A DNA stretch of 64,000 nt from Orychophragmus violaceus (lineage: Eukaryota > Streptophyta > Magnoliopsida > Brassicales > Brassicaceae): assembly GCA_030180135.1 (NCBI GenBank), contig CM058240.1, positions 72,225,581 through 72,289,580 of the forward strand, written 5' to 3'. Position 1 is the stretch's first letter. Each line of letters starts with the position of its first letter. This document shows positions 18,933 through 30,554 of the stretch, one piece after another. The notes beneath the pieces were generated by a model. It did no database searches. It saw only the letters and a list, made by a program, of their open reading frames with translations, and was not told the DNA's origin. Both the position numbers and the translations under genes were made by a program.

Positions 18933-20915
18933 TCTGGCCACCTCCATCAAGTGTCTATTCTTCCTCTCAGCCACACCATTCTGTTGTGGAGTGTATGGAC
19001 AGCTTGTTTGGTGAATTATCCCATGTTTTGCAAGATAATGTTTTAATGCATTGCTTGTGTATTCCCCACCATTATCTGACCTAAATATCTTAATCTTGGC
19101 ATTGAAATTGTTAGATACATAGGTCTGAAAGTTTATGAATGCTTCTAACACTCTATCTTTAGATTGAATCAAAGTTAACCAAGTATACTTGAATTTCTCA
19201 TCAATGAATGTCACAAAATACTTATGATTCTCTCTAGAAACACATGGAGCAGTCCAAACATCAGAGTGAACAAGATCAAAACAGTTTGCATAAACAGTTT
19301 TAGAACTAGGAAAGACTGATTTGCAATGTTTTCCAAGGATACAAGCTTCACAATCATCATTCTTAAAAGAAACAAAGGGCAACATTAAACCTAAAGCATG
19401 AGAGTGAGGGTGACCAAGTCTAGCATGCCATACAGAATCATTAACTAGAGTAGAACTAAAAACAGAAGCAGATAATTCAGATGCAAGGTTGGTGTCTTCA
19501 AGCATGTATAACTCATCCTTTGTCACACCCTTTCCAAGCAACTTACTTGTCTTAATATCCTGAAAAATCACATCATTAGGACTGAAGATAACATTGCATT
19601 TAAGATCAGTAGCTACTCTCTTAACACTTAACAAGTTTGATGTAAAACTAGGCATGTAAAAGGCTTTTGATTCTCTATCAAACAACCTAACATTTCCTAT
19701 GCCTTTAATTGGAATCCTTTCACCATTAGCAATCACAACATTACCTAGAGCAGGCTTAACATCTTTAATCAAGTTTAAGTCACTAATCATGTGGTGTGAA
19801 GCCCCTGAATCTACAATTAGTGGCTTATGATCAGATACTAAAGCTTTGTGATTGATTAAAGCATGAAAGGAGCTACCAAAAACATTACCAGCACCTTCCT
19901 TGAAGGCTTTGATGAGTGCATCAAGATCAGACTTCCTCACCAACTCATTTTGAGGCGCCACATTAGGAGCAGGAGCAAAGGCTGGTACCATCTCTCTACA
20001 ATCATTCCCACCACGGTTTGAAGAGGTAGAAGCACCAGGAGCACCAGCAGCATGAGCATGAGTTGATTCACTTGAGTAATGAGCTCTCTGGTCCTTGAAC
20101 TTGTTGGTGAAAGCCGGCTTGAGATGGGGATGAAGTAACCAACATTTGTCCTTGAAATGGCCCTTCCTCTTGCAATGGTCACAAACACCAGGGATCCTTC
20201 TTTCCTCAGGCTTGTAAGCACCTTTGTTAGCAGTGGCTAGCTCACCTTTCCTTCCAAACAACCCAAAGGATCCTTGCTCCTTTTGGATTTGTGCACACAC
20301 TTCATCTAGGTTGGGAAGAGTTTCTGCCCTCAACATGTGACCATTGTAAGCTGGATTGAGGGTTAGCAAGAGTGCAAACACCTTGTCTTGTTCCCTCCTC
20401 TCATTTAGAACCTGTGGATCAACTGTTGGTGGCCTCAGCATTTCCAACTCTGCCCACAATGATCTAAACTTCCCAAAGTGTTGCTTGAACTCCATATCTT
20501 CTTGGCTCAGATTGTTGATGGCCATCTTCACTTCAAACACCCTACTGAGGTTAGACATGTTGCCATAGACCTTGTACAAAGTGTCCCATAAGTCTTTGGA
20601 GCTCTCACAGTAAGAGTAAGCTTCCAACAGAGAAGGTTCAAGGGAGCTTTGAAGAATGGACAGCACATGTTGGTCTCCTTGGATCCATGCTTCTTCATCT
20701 TCAAGGGCTGCTTCTTTAACAGCTTCCTCATCAGCCCTAGCCTCAGCTTCAGCTTCACCTTTGGGCTCAGCTTTCTTCATCTTCATTGGAGCAGTGTCAC
20801 ATAAGACATGCTTCCACAAGCTTCTTCCACCAAGAGCACTTTTGGCCATTCTAGCCCACACCAAGTAGTTGGCTCCTTTAAGAGTCACTGGAATAATCAC
20901 CCTTGAGTTCTCCAT
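18933..20915 (-). pseudogene. gag-pol: RT-4 pol, Gag to integrase (split by GY-1)
   Basis: The start is ATG 20913-20915 (MENSRVIIPVTLKGANYLVW). Order: an acidic insert (EAEAEARADEEAVKEAAL), Gag core (SLLEAYSYCESSKDLWDTL), zinc knuckle CDHCKRKGHFKDKC, protease IVDSGASHHMIS, pre-integrase VWHARLGHPHS, and integrase to RKNRHLMEVAR (DLVHSDVWTAP, FRSDNGGEY, TPQQNGVAE). The frame is open up to the insertion point of GY-1 at 18933-18937. The rest of integrase and RT lies at 12171-10277. Confidence 0.93.
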
Positions 20916-21080
20916 GACTGAGCAAAGAGGAAATATCAAGAGAAAATGGTTTCAAAAGGTTTAGAACAAGAATGGAAGAAACCGGCAGTGATATGAACAA
21001 GGAACAAGAGAGAATAAGAGAGAATAAGTGAGTAATGCGGAAGAGAGATTAGGTTCAGGAGCTTGTAGGCTCTGATACCA
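20916..21080 (-). other. RT-4 5' leader and primer-binding site
   Basis: This is a short untranslated leader. The PBS TGGTATCAGAGC is at 21069-21080, directly next to the LTR. Confidence 0.87.
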
Positions 21081-21603
21081 TGTTAGAATTAGGAGTTTAG
21101 GAGAGATTGAGTGAGTATTGAGGAGTTTAGAGATGAGAGAAGAAGAGAGAATGCACTAGGGTTTTAAGAGAGAGAGTAGTAGCCAAGAGAGAGTAAAGAG
21201 ATTGTAACTTGGGAAATATGTTCCCTAAAGTGTGTATTGATACTTCAAGTGTTACAAGACATATATAGTAGGATAACTAGGGTTCTGGATACAAGAAACA
21301 ATAAAATAAAGAGAGAGAAGAGGACAAAGGAGTGCAACGGCTCCAAGGTGATAGTGACAGCTCTTCAACCGGTTCTGAGGAGAGAGAAAGATGCTCTGCC
21401 CTAGGGATCAGTCCTGCTGAGCTTCAGACCTGTTGTACTATGATGTTGGGGATATAAACAAACATTTATATCAAGATCACATGTTTGTATTATACCCCAA
21501 AGTCTTCAACAAACCGCAAACCCTAAACCGGCTCATTCCTTGTTCCACACTTCTCATGCCTTGTTCCACACTCTTGTTTACTTCTTCAATCCTTAATTCA
21601 ATA
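21081..21603 (-). repeat. RT-4 5' LTR (523 bp)
   Basis: It is the same family and length as 3487-4009 and 26397-26919. A TATA-like CTATATATG (minus strand) lies at 21260-21268. The TSD CTGGC follows. Confidence 0.93.
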
Positions 21604-23375
21604 CTGGCGGCCTTAGTGAAGATATCTGCTAGCTGATCTTCACTCTTTGTGTAGCAAGGCAGAATGGTTCCATCTTCAATCTTCTCCCTTACCTTGTGAC
21701 AGTAAATCTCTATGTGTTTGGTCCTCTCATGAAACACAGAGTTGGTTGCAATGTGAATGGCAGCCTGGTTGTCACAATGGAAGGTGATTGGGCTTGATTG
21801 CTCTATGCCAAAGTCCTTGAGAAGAGCCTTCAGCCAAGTCAACTCTGTTGCAAGCTTTCTCATGGCCCTATACTCAGCTTCAGCACTTGAACAAGAGACT
21901 ACCTTCTGCTTCTTTGTCTTCCAAGTCACCAAGTTACCTCCAATGAAGGTGCAATAGCCGGTTGTTGATCTCCTATCACTCTTATCACCAGCCCAATCTG
22001 CATCACAATAGCCAACAGTTTCAGTGCTATTATTCTTACCCATCCAAATGCCTTGTCCTGTTGATCCTTTGAGATATCTGAGGATTCTCTCAATCAAACT
22101 CCAATGATAAACCGTGGGTGATTGCATATGTTGGCTAACTTGATTCACATCAAAGCACAAGTCTGGTCTTGTGAGAGTGAGATAGATAAGCTTCCCAACC
22201 AGCCTCCTATACAAGGAGACATCCTTGAACTTGACTTCGTCTGATTTCTCCCCCTTTCTATTGACTTGGTAGCCATCTTCAAGAGGAGTCTTTGCTATCT
22301 TGCAATCATGCATACTCGTTTCTGTCAACAAGTCTTGAACATACTTCCTTTGGGACAGAAACAATCCATCATTGAATCTGCATACTTCAATGCCCAAGAA
22401 GTATTTCAGTTCACCAAGGTCTTTGATATCAAAGGAACTCTTGAGAAATGCCTTTGTGGATTGAATCCCATCATCATCACTTCCTGTAATGATCAAATCG
22501 TCCACATAGATCAGAACTACCACCACTCCTTGAGCACTTTGAAGAGTAAACAATGTGTGATCAGATTGAGACTTCTTGAAACCATGGTCCATGAGTGTAT
22601 GACTCTGAGCTTATGGTACCATGCTCTTGGTGATTGCTTCAAGCCATAAATTGCCCTTCTCAGCCTCAATACCTCACCATCTTTACATAAGTGTTTCAAT
22701 CCTGGTGGTGGAGTCATGTACACCTCCTCCTCAAGTTCACCTTGTAGAAAAGCATTCTTCACATCCATTTGCCATAGATTCCATGAGAGGTCTCAATGTG
22801 ACTCTCACTGTATGAAGTTCAGCCACTGGTGCAAAGGTATCCGTATAGTCTTCTCCATAGGTTTGAGTGAATCCCCTTGCTACTAGCCTTGCCTTGTACC
22901 TCTCTATGTCTCCATTGCTTTTATACTTGATTGTGAAGACCCATTTTGAGCTAACAGTCTTCTTCCTCTTTGGCAACTTCTCTACAATCCAAGTGTGATT
23001 CCTCTCCATAGCTTCTTTCTCATCCCTCACCGCATCCATCCATACCTTGATATCCTTAGCCTCTTCATAAGTCTTAGGAACCTGGTTTAGCTCAATCTTC
23101 CCAAGAAAGGCCTTGTGACTAGATGGTAGCAAGTCAATAGAACAAGTAGACTGACTAGGATGAGCTACTGCTTGGTTGTTGTAGTAGACTCTTGTCTTCA
23201 TCCATTCTGATGGATCTTTCTTTTCCCTTGTGCTTCTCCTGAGTTGCTGAACGTGTTGATTAACCACCTCCTCATTACCTACTGCCCCTTGATAAACCAT
23301 CTCATCCTCATTCATATCCAAGTCCACTTGGTTCTGATCTTGAGGTAGAGTGTCTTCTTGAGCTTGAGCCGGTTC
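21604..23375 (-). pseudogene. pol: Duplicated family-A RNase H/RT/linker, frameshifted
   Basis: This carries RNase H (GYCDADWAGD, SSAEAEYRAM), RT (YVDDLIITGSD) and the linker as far as PAQAQEDTLPQ. Two lesions shift the frame: two extra bases near 22597-22605 (CTCAGAGTCA against CTCAGTCA) and an 11-bp deletion near 22791 (TGGTGGCTAAG missing after GAGGT). Both lesions are also present in the second copy, so they predate the duplication. The coding end continues to 3420-3486 across RT-4. Confidence 0.9.
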
Positions 23376-26231
23376 ATAGGTTTTAGGAACCCATTCAGCA
23401 TCAAGAGCACCCATAAAGACCTTGTGCTCAGTAGGGAAGTGAGCAAGTGTGCAAACCGCTTGTGTTGGATGAGCTACTGCCTTGCAATTGTAGTAAACCC
23501 TAGTCTTCTTCCATTCAGATGGGTCCTTTCTCTCTCTAGTACTTCTTCTAAGCACTTGAACCGGTTGTTGTTGTTGCACAACCTCAGTTTCCTCTTGTAC
23601 ATCTTCATGTTCCTCTTGTACAGCTTCAGGTTCCATTTGTTGGCCAACTATCTCTTCTCTATCATCTTGATCATGCGTGGCAGAACCATCAGGTTGTGGT
23701 TCTTCTTGTGATTCTCCATTGCCCTCCTCATGATCAAGGTGAGTAGATTCATCCACAATGTGAGTTTCCTCAGCCGGTTTGTCCACTTGAGTCTCCTCTT
23801 TCCTTTTGGGTTGCGCAATCCCAAGGCTCTCTAGGATCATCCTCAGGTTGTTGGCACGGTCAGAGGGGTTATTAGGAAGGTCCTTAAGGTTCTCCCAGCT
23901 CTTCTCCTCATAGAAACCCTTTGACTCCACAAACTTGACATCTCTAGAGACCAATACCCTTCTAGTTTCAGGTACATAGCACTTGTAACCTTTTTGGCTT
24001 GTTGACTATCCAATGAACATTGCCTTAACACTCTTATGATCAAGCTTATCTCTCTGCTCTCCTGGTTTTAAAACAAAACACAAACATCCAAACACACGTA
24101 AGTGATGAATTGAAGGTTTAGTTTTGTTCAATACCTGATATGGTGAAGCATCTTGTAGAACTCTGGTGGGTGTCCTATTGATTACAGCATCACTCCAAAA
24201 CCTCTTGGGAACATTTGTATGAAACATGATTGATCTGGCCACCTCCATCAAGTGTCTATTCTTCCTCTCAGCCACACCATTCTGTTGTGGAGTGTATGGA
24301 CAGCTTGTTTGGTGAATTATCCCATGTTTTGCAAGATGATGTTTGAATGCATTGCTTGTGTATTCCCCACCATTATCTGACCTAAATATCTTAATCTTGG
24401 CATTGAAATTGTTAGATACATAGGTCTGAAAGTTTATGAATGCTTCTAACACTCTATCTTTAGATTGAATCAAAGTTAACCAAGTATACTTGGATTTCTC
24501 ATCAATGAATGTCACAAAATACTTATGATTCTCTCTAGAAACACATGGAGCAGTCCAAACATCAGAGTGAACAAGATCAAAACAGTTTGCATAAACAGTT
24601 TTAGAACTAGGAAAGACTGATTTGCAATGTTTTCCAAGGATACAAGCTTCACAATCATCATTCTTAAAAGAAACAAAGGGCAACATTAAACCTAAAGCAC
24701 GAGAGTGAGGGTGACCAAGTCTAGCATGCCATACAGAATCATTAACTAGAGTAGAACTAAAAACAGAGGCAGATAATTCAGATGCAAGGTTGGTGTCTTC
24801 AAGCATGTATAACTCATCCTTTGTCACACCCTTTCCAAGCAACTTACTTGTCTTAATATCCTGAAAAATCACATCATTAGGACTGAAGATAACATTGCAT
24901 TTAAGATCAGTAGCTACTCTCTTAACACTTAACAAGTTTGATGTAAAACTAGGCATGTAAAAGGCTTTTGATTCTCTATCAAACAACCTAACATTTCCTA
25001 TGCCTTTAATTGGAATCCTTTCACCATTAGCAATCACAACATTACCTAGAGCAGGCTTAACATCTTTAATCAAGTTTAAGTCACTAATCATGTGGTGTGA
25101 AGCCCCTGAATCTACTATTAGTGGCTTATGATCAGATACTAAAGCTTTGTGATTGATTAAAGCATGAAAGGAGCTACCAAAAATATTACCAGCACCTTCC
25201 TTGAAGGCTTTGATGAGTGCATCAAGATCAGACTTCCTCACCAACTCATTTTGAGGCGCCACATTAGGAGCAGGAGCAAAGGCTGGTACCATCTCTCTAC
25301 AATCATTCCCACCACGGTTTGAAGAGGTAGAAGCACCAGGAGCACCAGCAGCATGAGCATGAGTTGATTCACTTGAGTAATGAGCTCTCTGGTCCTTGAA
25401 CTTGTTGGTGAAAGCCGGCTTGAGATGGGGATGAAGTAACCAACATTTGTCCTTGAAATGGCCCTTCCTCTTGCAATGGTCACAAACACCAGGGATCCTT
25501 CTTTCCTCAGGCTTGTAAGCACCTTTGTGAGCAGTGGCTAGCTCACCTTTCCTTCCAAACAACCCAAAGGATCCTTGCTCCTTTTGGATTTGTGCACACA
25601 CTTCATCTAGGTTGGGAAGAGTTTCTGCCCTCAACATGTGACCATTGTAAGCTGGATTGAGGGTTAGCAAGAGTGCAAACACCTTGTCTTGTTCCCTCCT
25701 CTCATTTAGAACCTGTGGATCAACTGTTGGTGGCCTCAGCATTTCCAACTCTGCCCACAATGATCTAAACTTCCCAAAGTGTTGCTTGAACTCCATATCT
25801 TCTTGGCTCAGATTGTTGATGGCCATCTTCACTTCAAACACCCTACTGAGGTTAGACATGTTGCCATAGACCTTGTACAAAGTGTCCCATAAGTCTTTGG
25901 AGCTCTCACAGTAAGAGTAAGCTTCCAACAGAGAAGGTTCAAGGGAGCTTTGAAGAATGGACAGCACATGTTGGTCTCCTTGGATCTATGCTTCTTCATC
26001 TTCAAGGGCTGCTTCTTTAACAGCTTCCTCATCAGCCCTAGCCTCAGCTTCAGCTTCACCTTTAGCAGCTTCACCTTCGGGCTCAGCTTTCTTCATCTTC
26101 ATTGGAGCAGTGTCACATAAGACATGCTTCCACAAGCTTCTTCCACCAAGAGCACTTTTGGCCATTCTAGCCCACACCAAGTAGTTGGCTCCTTTAAGAG
26201 TCACTGGAATAATCACCCTTGAGTTCTCCAT
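23376..26231 (-). pseudogene. gag-pol: Duplicated family-C gag-to-linker with stops and a deletion
   Basis: The start is ATG 26229-26231 (MENSRV). Gag, zinc knuckle, protease and integrase follow as in RT-4, ending in the linker at WVPKTYE. Lesions: TGG-to-TAG at 25986-25988, an 18-bp in-frame loss of MSACYL in integrase near 24184, and a TAT-to-TAG stop at 24006-24008 after MFIG. Across 24229 the sequence is continuous where RT-4 carries GY-1, so this is an empty-site copy. The linker is followed directly by a second, family-A linker, so the fused frame would hold two linkers in tandem. Confidence 0.9.
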
Positions 26232-26396
26232 GACTGAGCAAAGAGGAAATATCAAGAGAAAATGGTTTCAAAAGGTTTAGAACAAGAATGGAAGAAACCG
26301 GCAGTGATATGAACAAGGAACAAGAGAGAATAAGAGAGAATAAGTGAGTAATGCGGAAGAGAGATTAGGTTCAGGAGCTTGTAGGCTCTGATACCA
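26232..26396 (-). other. Leader and primer-binding site of the duplicated copy
   Basis: It matches 20916-21080. The PBS TGGTATCAGAGC is at 26385-26396. Confidence 0.85.
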
Positions 26397-26919
26397 TGTT
26401 AGAATTAGGAGTTTAGGAGAGATTGAGTGAGTATTGAGGAGTTTAGAGATGAGAGAAGAAGAGAGAATGCGCTAGGGTTTTAAGAGAGAGAGTAGTAGCC
26501 GAGAGAGAGTAAAGAGATTGTAACTTGGGAAATATGTTCCCTAAAGTGTGTATTGATACTTCAAGTGTTACAAGACATATATAGTAGGATAACTAGGGTT
26601 CTGGATACAAGAAACAATAAAATAAAGAGAGAGAAGAGGACAAAGGAGTGCAACGGCTCCAAGGTGATAGTGACAGCTCTTCAACCGGTTCTGAGGAGAG
26701 AGAAAGATGCTCTGCCCTAGGGATCAGTCCTGCTGAGCTTCAGACCTGTTGTACTATGATGTTGGGGATATAAACAAACATTTATATCAAGATCACATGT
26801 TTGTATTATACCCCAAAGTCTTCAACAAACCGCAAACCCTAAACCGGCTCATTCCTTGTTCCACACTTCTCATGCCTTGTTCCACACTCTTGTTTACTTC
26901 TTCAATCCTTAATTCAATA
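26397..26919 (-). repeat. Duplicated family-C LTR (523 bp)
   Basis: It is nearly identical to 21081-21603, differing by eye at GCGCTAG/GCACTAG and GCCGAG/GCCAAG. Like that copy it is followed by CTGGCGGCC. Confidence 0.93.
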
Positions 26920-29709
26920 CTGGCGGCCTTAGTGAAGATATCTGCTAGCTGATCTTCACTCTTTGTGTAGCAAGGCAGAATGGTTCAATCTTCAATCTTC
27001 TCCCTTACCTTGTGACAGTAAATCTCTATGTGTTTGGTCCTCTCATGAAACACAGAGTTGGTTGCAATGTGAATGGCAGCCTGGTTGTCACAATGGAAGG
27101 TGATTGGGCTTGATTGCTCTATGCCAAAGTCCTTGAGAAGAGCCTTCAGCCAAGTCAACTCTGTTGCAAGCTTTCTCATGGCCCTATACTCAGCTTCAGC
27201 ACTTGAACAAGAGACTACCTTCTGCTTCTTTGTCTTCCAAGTCACCAAGTTACCTCCAATGAAGGTGCAATAGCCGGTTGTTGATCTCCTATCACTCTTA
27301 TCACCAGCCCAATCTGCATCACAATAGCCAACAATTTCAGTGCTATTATTCTTACCCATCCAAATGCCTTGTCCTGTTGATCCTTTGAGATATCTGATGA
27401 TTCTCTCAATCAAACTCCAATGATAAACCGTGGGTGATTGCATATGTTGGCTAACTTGATTCACAGCAAAGCACAAGTCTGGTCTTGTGAGAGTGAGATA
27501 GATAAGCTTCCCAACCAGCCTCCTATACAAGGAGACATCCTTGAACTTGACTTCGTCTGATTTCTCCCCCTTTCTATTGACTTGGTAGCCATCTTCAAGA
27601 GGAGTCTTTGCTATCTTGCAATCATGCATACTCGTTTCTGTCAACAAGTCTTGAACATACTTCCTTTGGGACAGAAACAATCCATCATTGAATCTGCATA
27701 CTTCAATGCCCAAGAAGTATTTCAGTTCACCAAGGTCTTTGATATCAAAGGAACTCTTGAGAAATGCCTTTGTGGATTGAATCCCATCATCATCACTTCT
27801 TGTAATGATCAAATCGTCCACATAGATCAGAACTACCACCACTCCTTGAGCACTTTGAAGAGTAAACAATGTGTGATCAGATTGAGACTTCTTGAAACCA
27901 TGGTCCATGAGTGTATGACTCTGAGCTTATGGTACCATGCTCTTGGTGATTGCTTCAAGCCATAAATTGCCCTTCTCAGCCTCAATACCTCACCATCTTT
28001 ACATAAGTGTTTCAATCCTGGTGGTGGAGTCATGTACACCTCCTCCTCAAGTTCACCTTGTAGAAAAGCATTCTTCACATCCATTTGCCATAGATTCCAT
28101 GAGAGGTCTCAATGTGACTCTCACTGTATGAAGTTCAGCCACTGGTGCAAAGGTATCCGTATAGTCTTCTCCATAGGTTTGAGTGAATCCCCTTGCTACT
28201 AGCCTTGCCTTGTACCTCTCTATGTCTCCATTGCTTTTATACTTGATTGTGAAGACCCATTTTGAGCTAACAGTCTTCTTCCTCTTTGGCAACTTCTCTA
28301 CAATCCAAGTGTGATTCCTCTCCATAGCTTCTTTCTCATCCCTCACCGCATCCATCCATACCTTGATATCCTTAGCCTCTTCATAAGTCTTAGGAACCTA
28401 GTTTAGCTCAATCTTCCCAAGAAAGGCCTTGTGACTAGATGGTAGCAAGTCAATAGAACAAGTAGACTGACTAGGATGAGCTACTGCTTGGTTGTTGTAG
28501 TAGACTCTTGTCTTCATCCATTCTGATGGATCTTTCTTTTCCCTTGTGCTTCTCCTGAGTTGCTGAACCTGTTGATTAACCACCTCCTCATTACCTACTA
28601 CCCCTTGATAAACCATCTCATCCTCATTCATATCCAAGTCCACTTGGTTCTGATCTTGAGGTAGAGTGTCTTCTTGAGCTTGAGCCGGTTCATGTGTGTG
28701 TGTTGCACGTTCAGCATCCTCTTGTTGAGCTTCTTGGGTAGTTGTTTCAGGCTCTTTTGGCCGTGGGATATCATTTCCCAAGTGATCCTACAAGTACTTC
28801 AAACTTGTAGCCAAATCAGAAGGTGATCTTGAGAGATCCTTCAAACCTTCCCAATCTCTTTCCTCAAAGTATCTCTGCCCCTCAATGAACTTAACATCCC
28901 TTGAAACATAGGTCCGGTTGTTGCTTGGATCAAAACACTTATAGCCCTTCTGAGTTGTGGAGTATCCAAGGAACATAGACCTTGTGCTCTTAGCCTCCAG
29001 CTTATTCCTTTGATCTCCTGAGATATATACAAAACAAACACAACCAAACACACGTAAGTGTTCAATAAATGGTTTGGTTTTGTTCAATACCTCATATGGT
29101 GAGATGTCTTGAAGAACTCTAGTTGGGATCCTGTTGATAAGATAGCATGCTGCCAAGACTGCATCTCCCCAAAACTTCTTAGGAACATTGGTGTGGAACA
29201 TCATAGACCTAGCAACCTCCATTAGATGCCTGTTCTTCCTTTCAGCCACACCATTTTGTTGAGGAGTATGTGGGCAGCTTGTTTGATGTAGGATCCCATA
29301 TTTGTTCAAGTGAGCTTTGAATCTTTGGCTTGTGTACTCTCCTCCATTATCTGATCTAAACACTTTAATATTGGCATTAAACTGATTAGTAACATAGTTT
29401 TGAAAGTTTATAAATGCATCAAACACCCTATCTTTAGATGGAAGCAATGTTACCCAAGTATATTTTGATTTTTCATCTATGAAAGTCACAAAATACTTGT
29501 TCCTATCTCTAGAAAGACAAGGTGAAGTCCAAACATCAGAGTGCACAAGATCAAAGCAATGTTCATAGATAGTAGTTGATTTAGGAAAGATAGTTCTACA
29601 ATGTTTGCCAAGAATACAAGCTTCACAAGTTGAATGATCAAAGCTAACATTAGGCAACATTAAGTTCAAAGCACGAGCATGAGGATGTCCTAGTCTAGCA
29701 TGCCATAGG
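26920..29709 (-). pseudogene. pol: RT-3 pol, integrase to RNase H, multiply broken
   Basis: Reading leftward from 29709: pre-integrase LWHARLGHPHARA, integrase core (DLVHSDVWTSP, FRSDNGGEY, TPQQNGVAERK), linker, RT (YVDDLIITRSD, with R where others have G) and RNase H. Breaks: TAG at 28788-28790 (KYL*DH), TAG at about 28398-28400 (CAG to TAG), the 11-bp deletion near 28107, the 2-bp insertion near 27914-27922, and TGA at 26985-26987. The deletion and insertion are shared with 21604-23375; the nonsense codons are private. Confidence 0.92.
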
Positions 29710-30541
29710 TGATGCAAGATGGAAGCGTGTCTGACGTAGAACAGGGACTGAGGTCTCTCTATTCTAGATCGTGGGTGATATGGTGGTAAAATGGATTCAA
29801 ACCTCGGGTCTCTAGACTCCTTAGAATGAACGTGAGATGATTGAATGGATAGAAGATGGATTGATTGTCGCCACACAAGAGATGAAGGATCTTGTGATAA
29901 GACTGAATCTAAGGTCGCTTGATATGACTCACAAGAAAGCTTAGAATCGAAAAGGTGTTTTCTCTCAAAGAAGAAGAACTGCGTTATTGTATTGATACTT
30001 GGTAAAATGATACACGGCTGCTAAGGATCCTTATAAAGGGGATCGTGCAGCTGTTGCCTTCTAGGGCAGAAAACCTAATTACAACGGCTACTAAATACTA
30101 AAATATCCTATGGTCCGACTTAAAAGTAATACAGGGAAACTTGACTCACTTAACGACTAATACAGACTCTGACTCAGACAACTAATGTAATACTTGGACC
30201 TGCAAAATGAACAAACACAATATATAATTGAAATCATACCTTATTGAGCGTGTGTGGTTGTCCATGGTTGGGCCTAAGTAGACTGAATTGAGAAGATCAT
30301 CATCGAGTCTTCAATTGTCTTCATTTGATCTTCTACACGCTCCACTTGATAATCTTGAGCTAGGAGACTCTGAATGGATGTGTTGAACAGTGCTCTGAGT
30401 CTTCTAGTTCCTGATCTTGTCCTTGGAGGATCTCTCATGGTCGTCACGTCTTGAGCAGCAGGTACTTCTTCTAGGTCTTCTCGACGTATCTCTACGCTTG
30501 AGTCAACGCTTGAGTCAACGCTTGAGTCGATGTCCTCATCA
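29710..30541 (-). repeat. GY-2 3' LTR (832 bp), coding at its 5' end
   Basis: On the minus strand it starts TGATGAGGACATCG and ends CCATCTTGCATCA. The last about 88 codons of pol lie inside it. A TATA-like CTTTATAAGG (minus strand) is at about 30030-30039. Confidence 0.94.
30495..30530 (-). repeat. Three 12-bp tandem repeats in the coding part of GY-2 LTR
   Basis: The unit CGCTTGAGTCAA (third copy CGCTTGAGTCGA) encodes repeated VDSS in the pol tail. It is present again at 36379-36414. Confidence 0.9.
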
Positions 30542-30554
30542 TTCCCTCCCTCTT
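30542..30554 (-). other. Polypurine tract of GY-2, coding
   Basis: AAGAGGGAGGGAA on the minus strand abuts the LTR. It is translated as part of QEGGN. Confidence 0.88.

Larger units (their letters stand above)
3487..21603 (-). mobile_element. RT-4: complete family-C copia element with two nested insertions
   Basis: The element is bounded by 523-bp LTRs (3487-4009 and 21081-21603) and 5-bp TSDs. Its pol lies on the minus strand in three pieces (20915-18933, 12171-10277, 4678-4158), separated by GY-1 and RT-5. After excising those two with one TSD each, I see no stop or frameshift in its coding frame. It was therefore probably intact when it was hit. Its LTRs differ at about three positions by eye, which indicates a recent insertion. 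Confidence 0.92.
21604..26919 (-). repeat. Rearranged tandem duplication: A-type 3' half fused to C-type 5' half plus LTR
   Basis: After each of the LTRs ending at 21603 and 26919 comes the same sequence (CTGGCGGCCTTAGTGAAG and onward). This 5316-bp unit therefore repeats the RT-3/RT-4 junction in tandem. Inside it, family-A RNase H/RT/linker sequence (21604 to about 23375) is joined to family-C linker/integrase/Gag, leader and LTR (about 23376 to 26919). The joint has the 5-bp microhomology TTCAT at 23373-23377. It is best read as an illegitimate duplication between RT-3 and RT-4 sequence rather than a normal element. Confidence 0.85.

Noticed and set aside
30200..30262. A short intron after the GY-2 stop (GTATG near 30243 to TTTTGCAG near 30202 on the minus strand)
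   Set aside because: About 40 nt is too short for a plant intron and there is no coding sequence beyond it.
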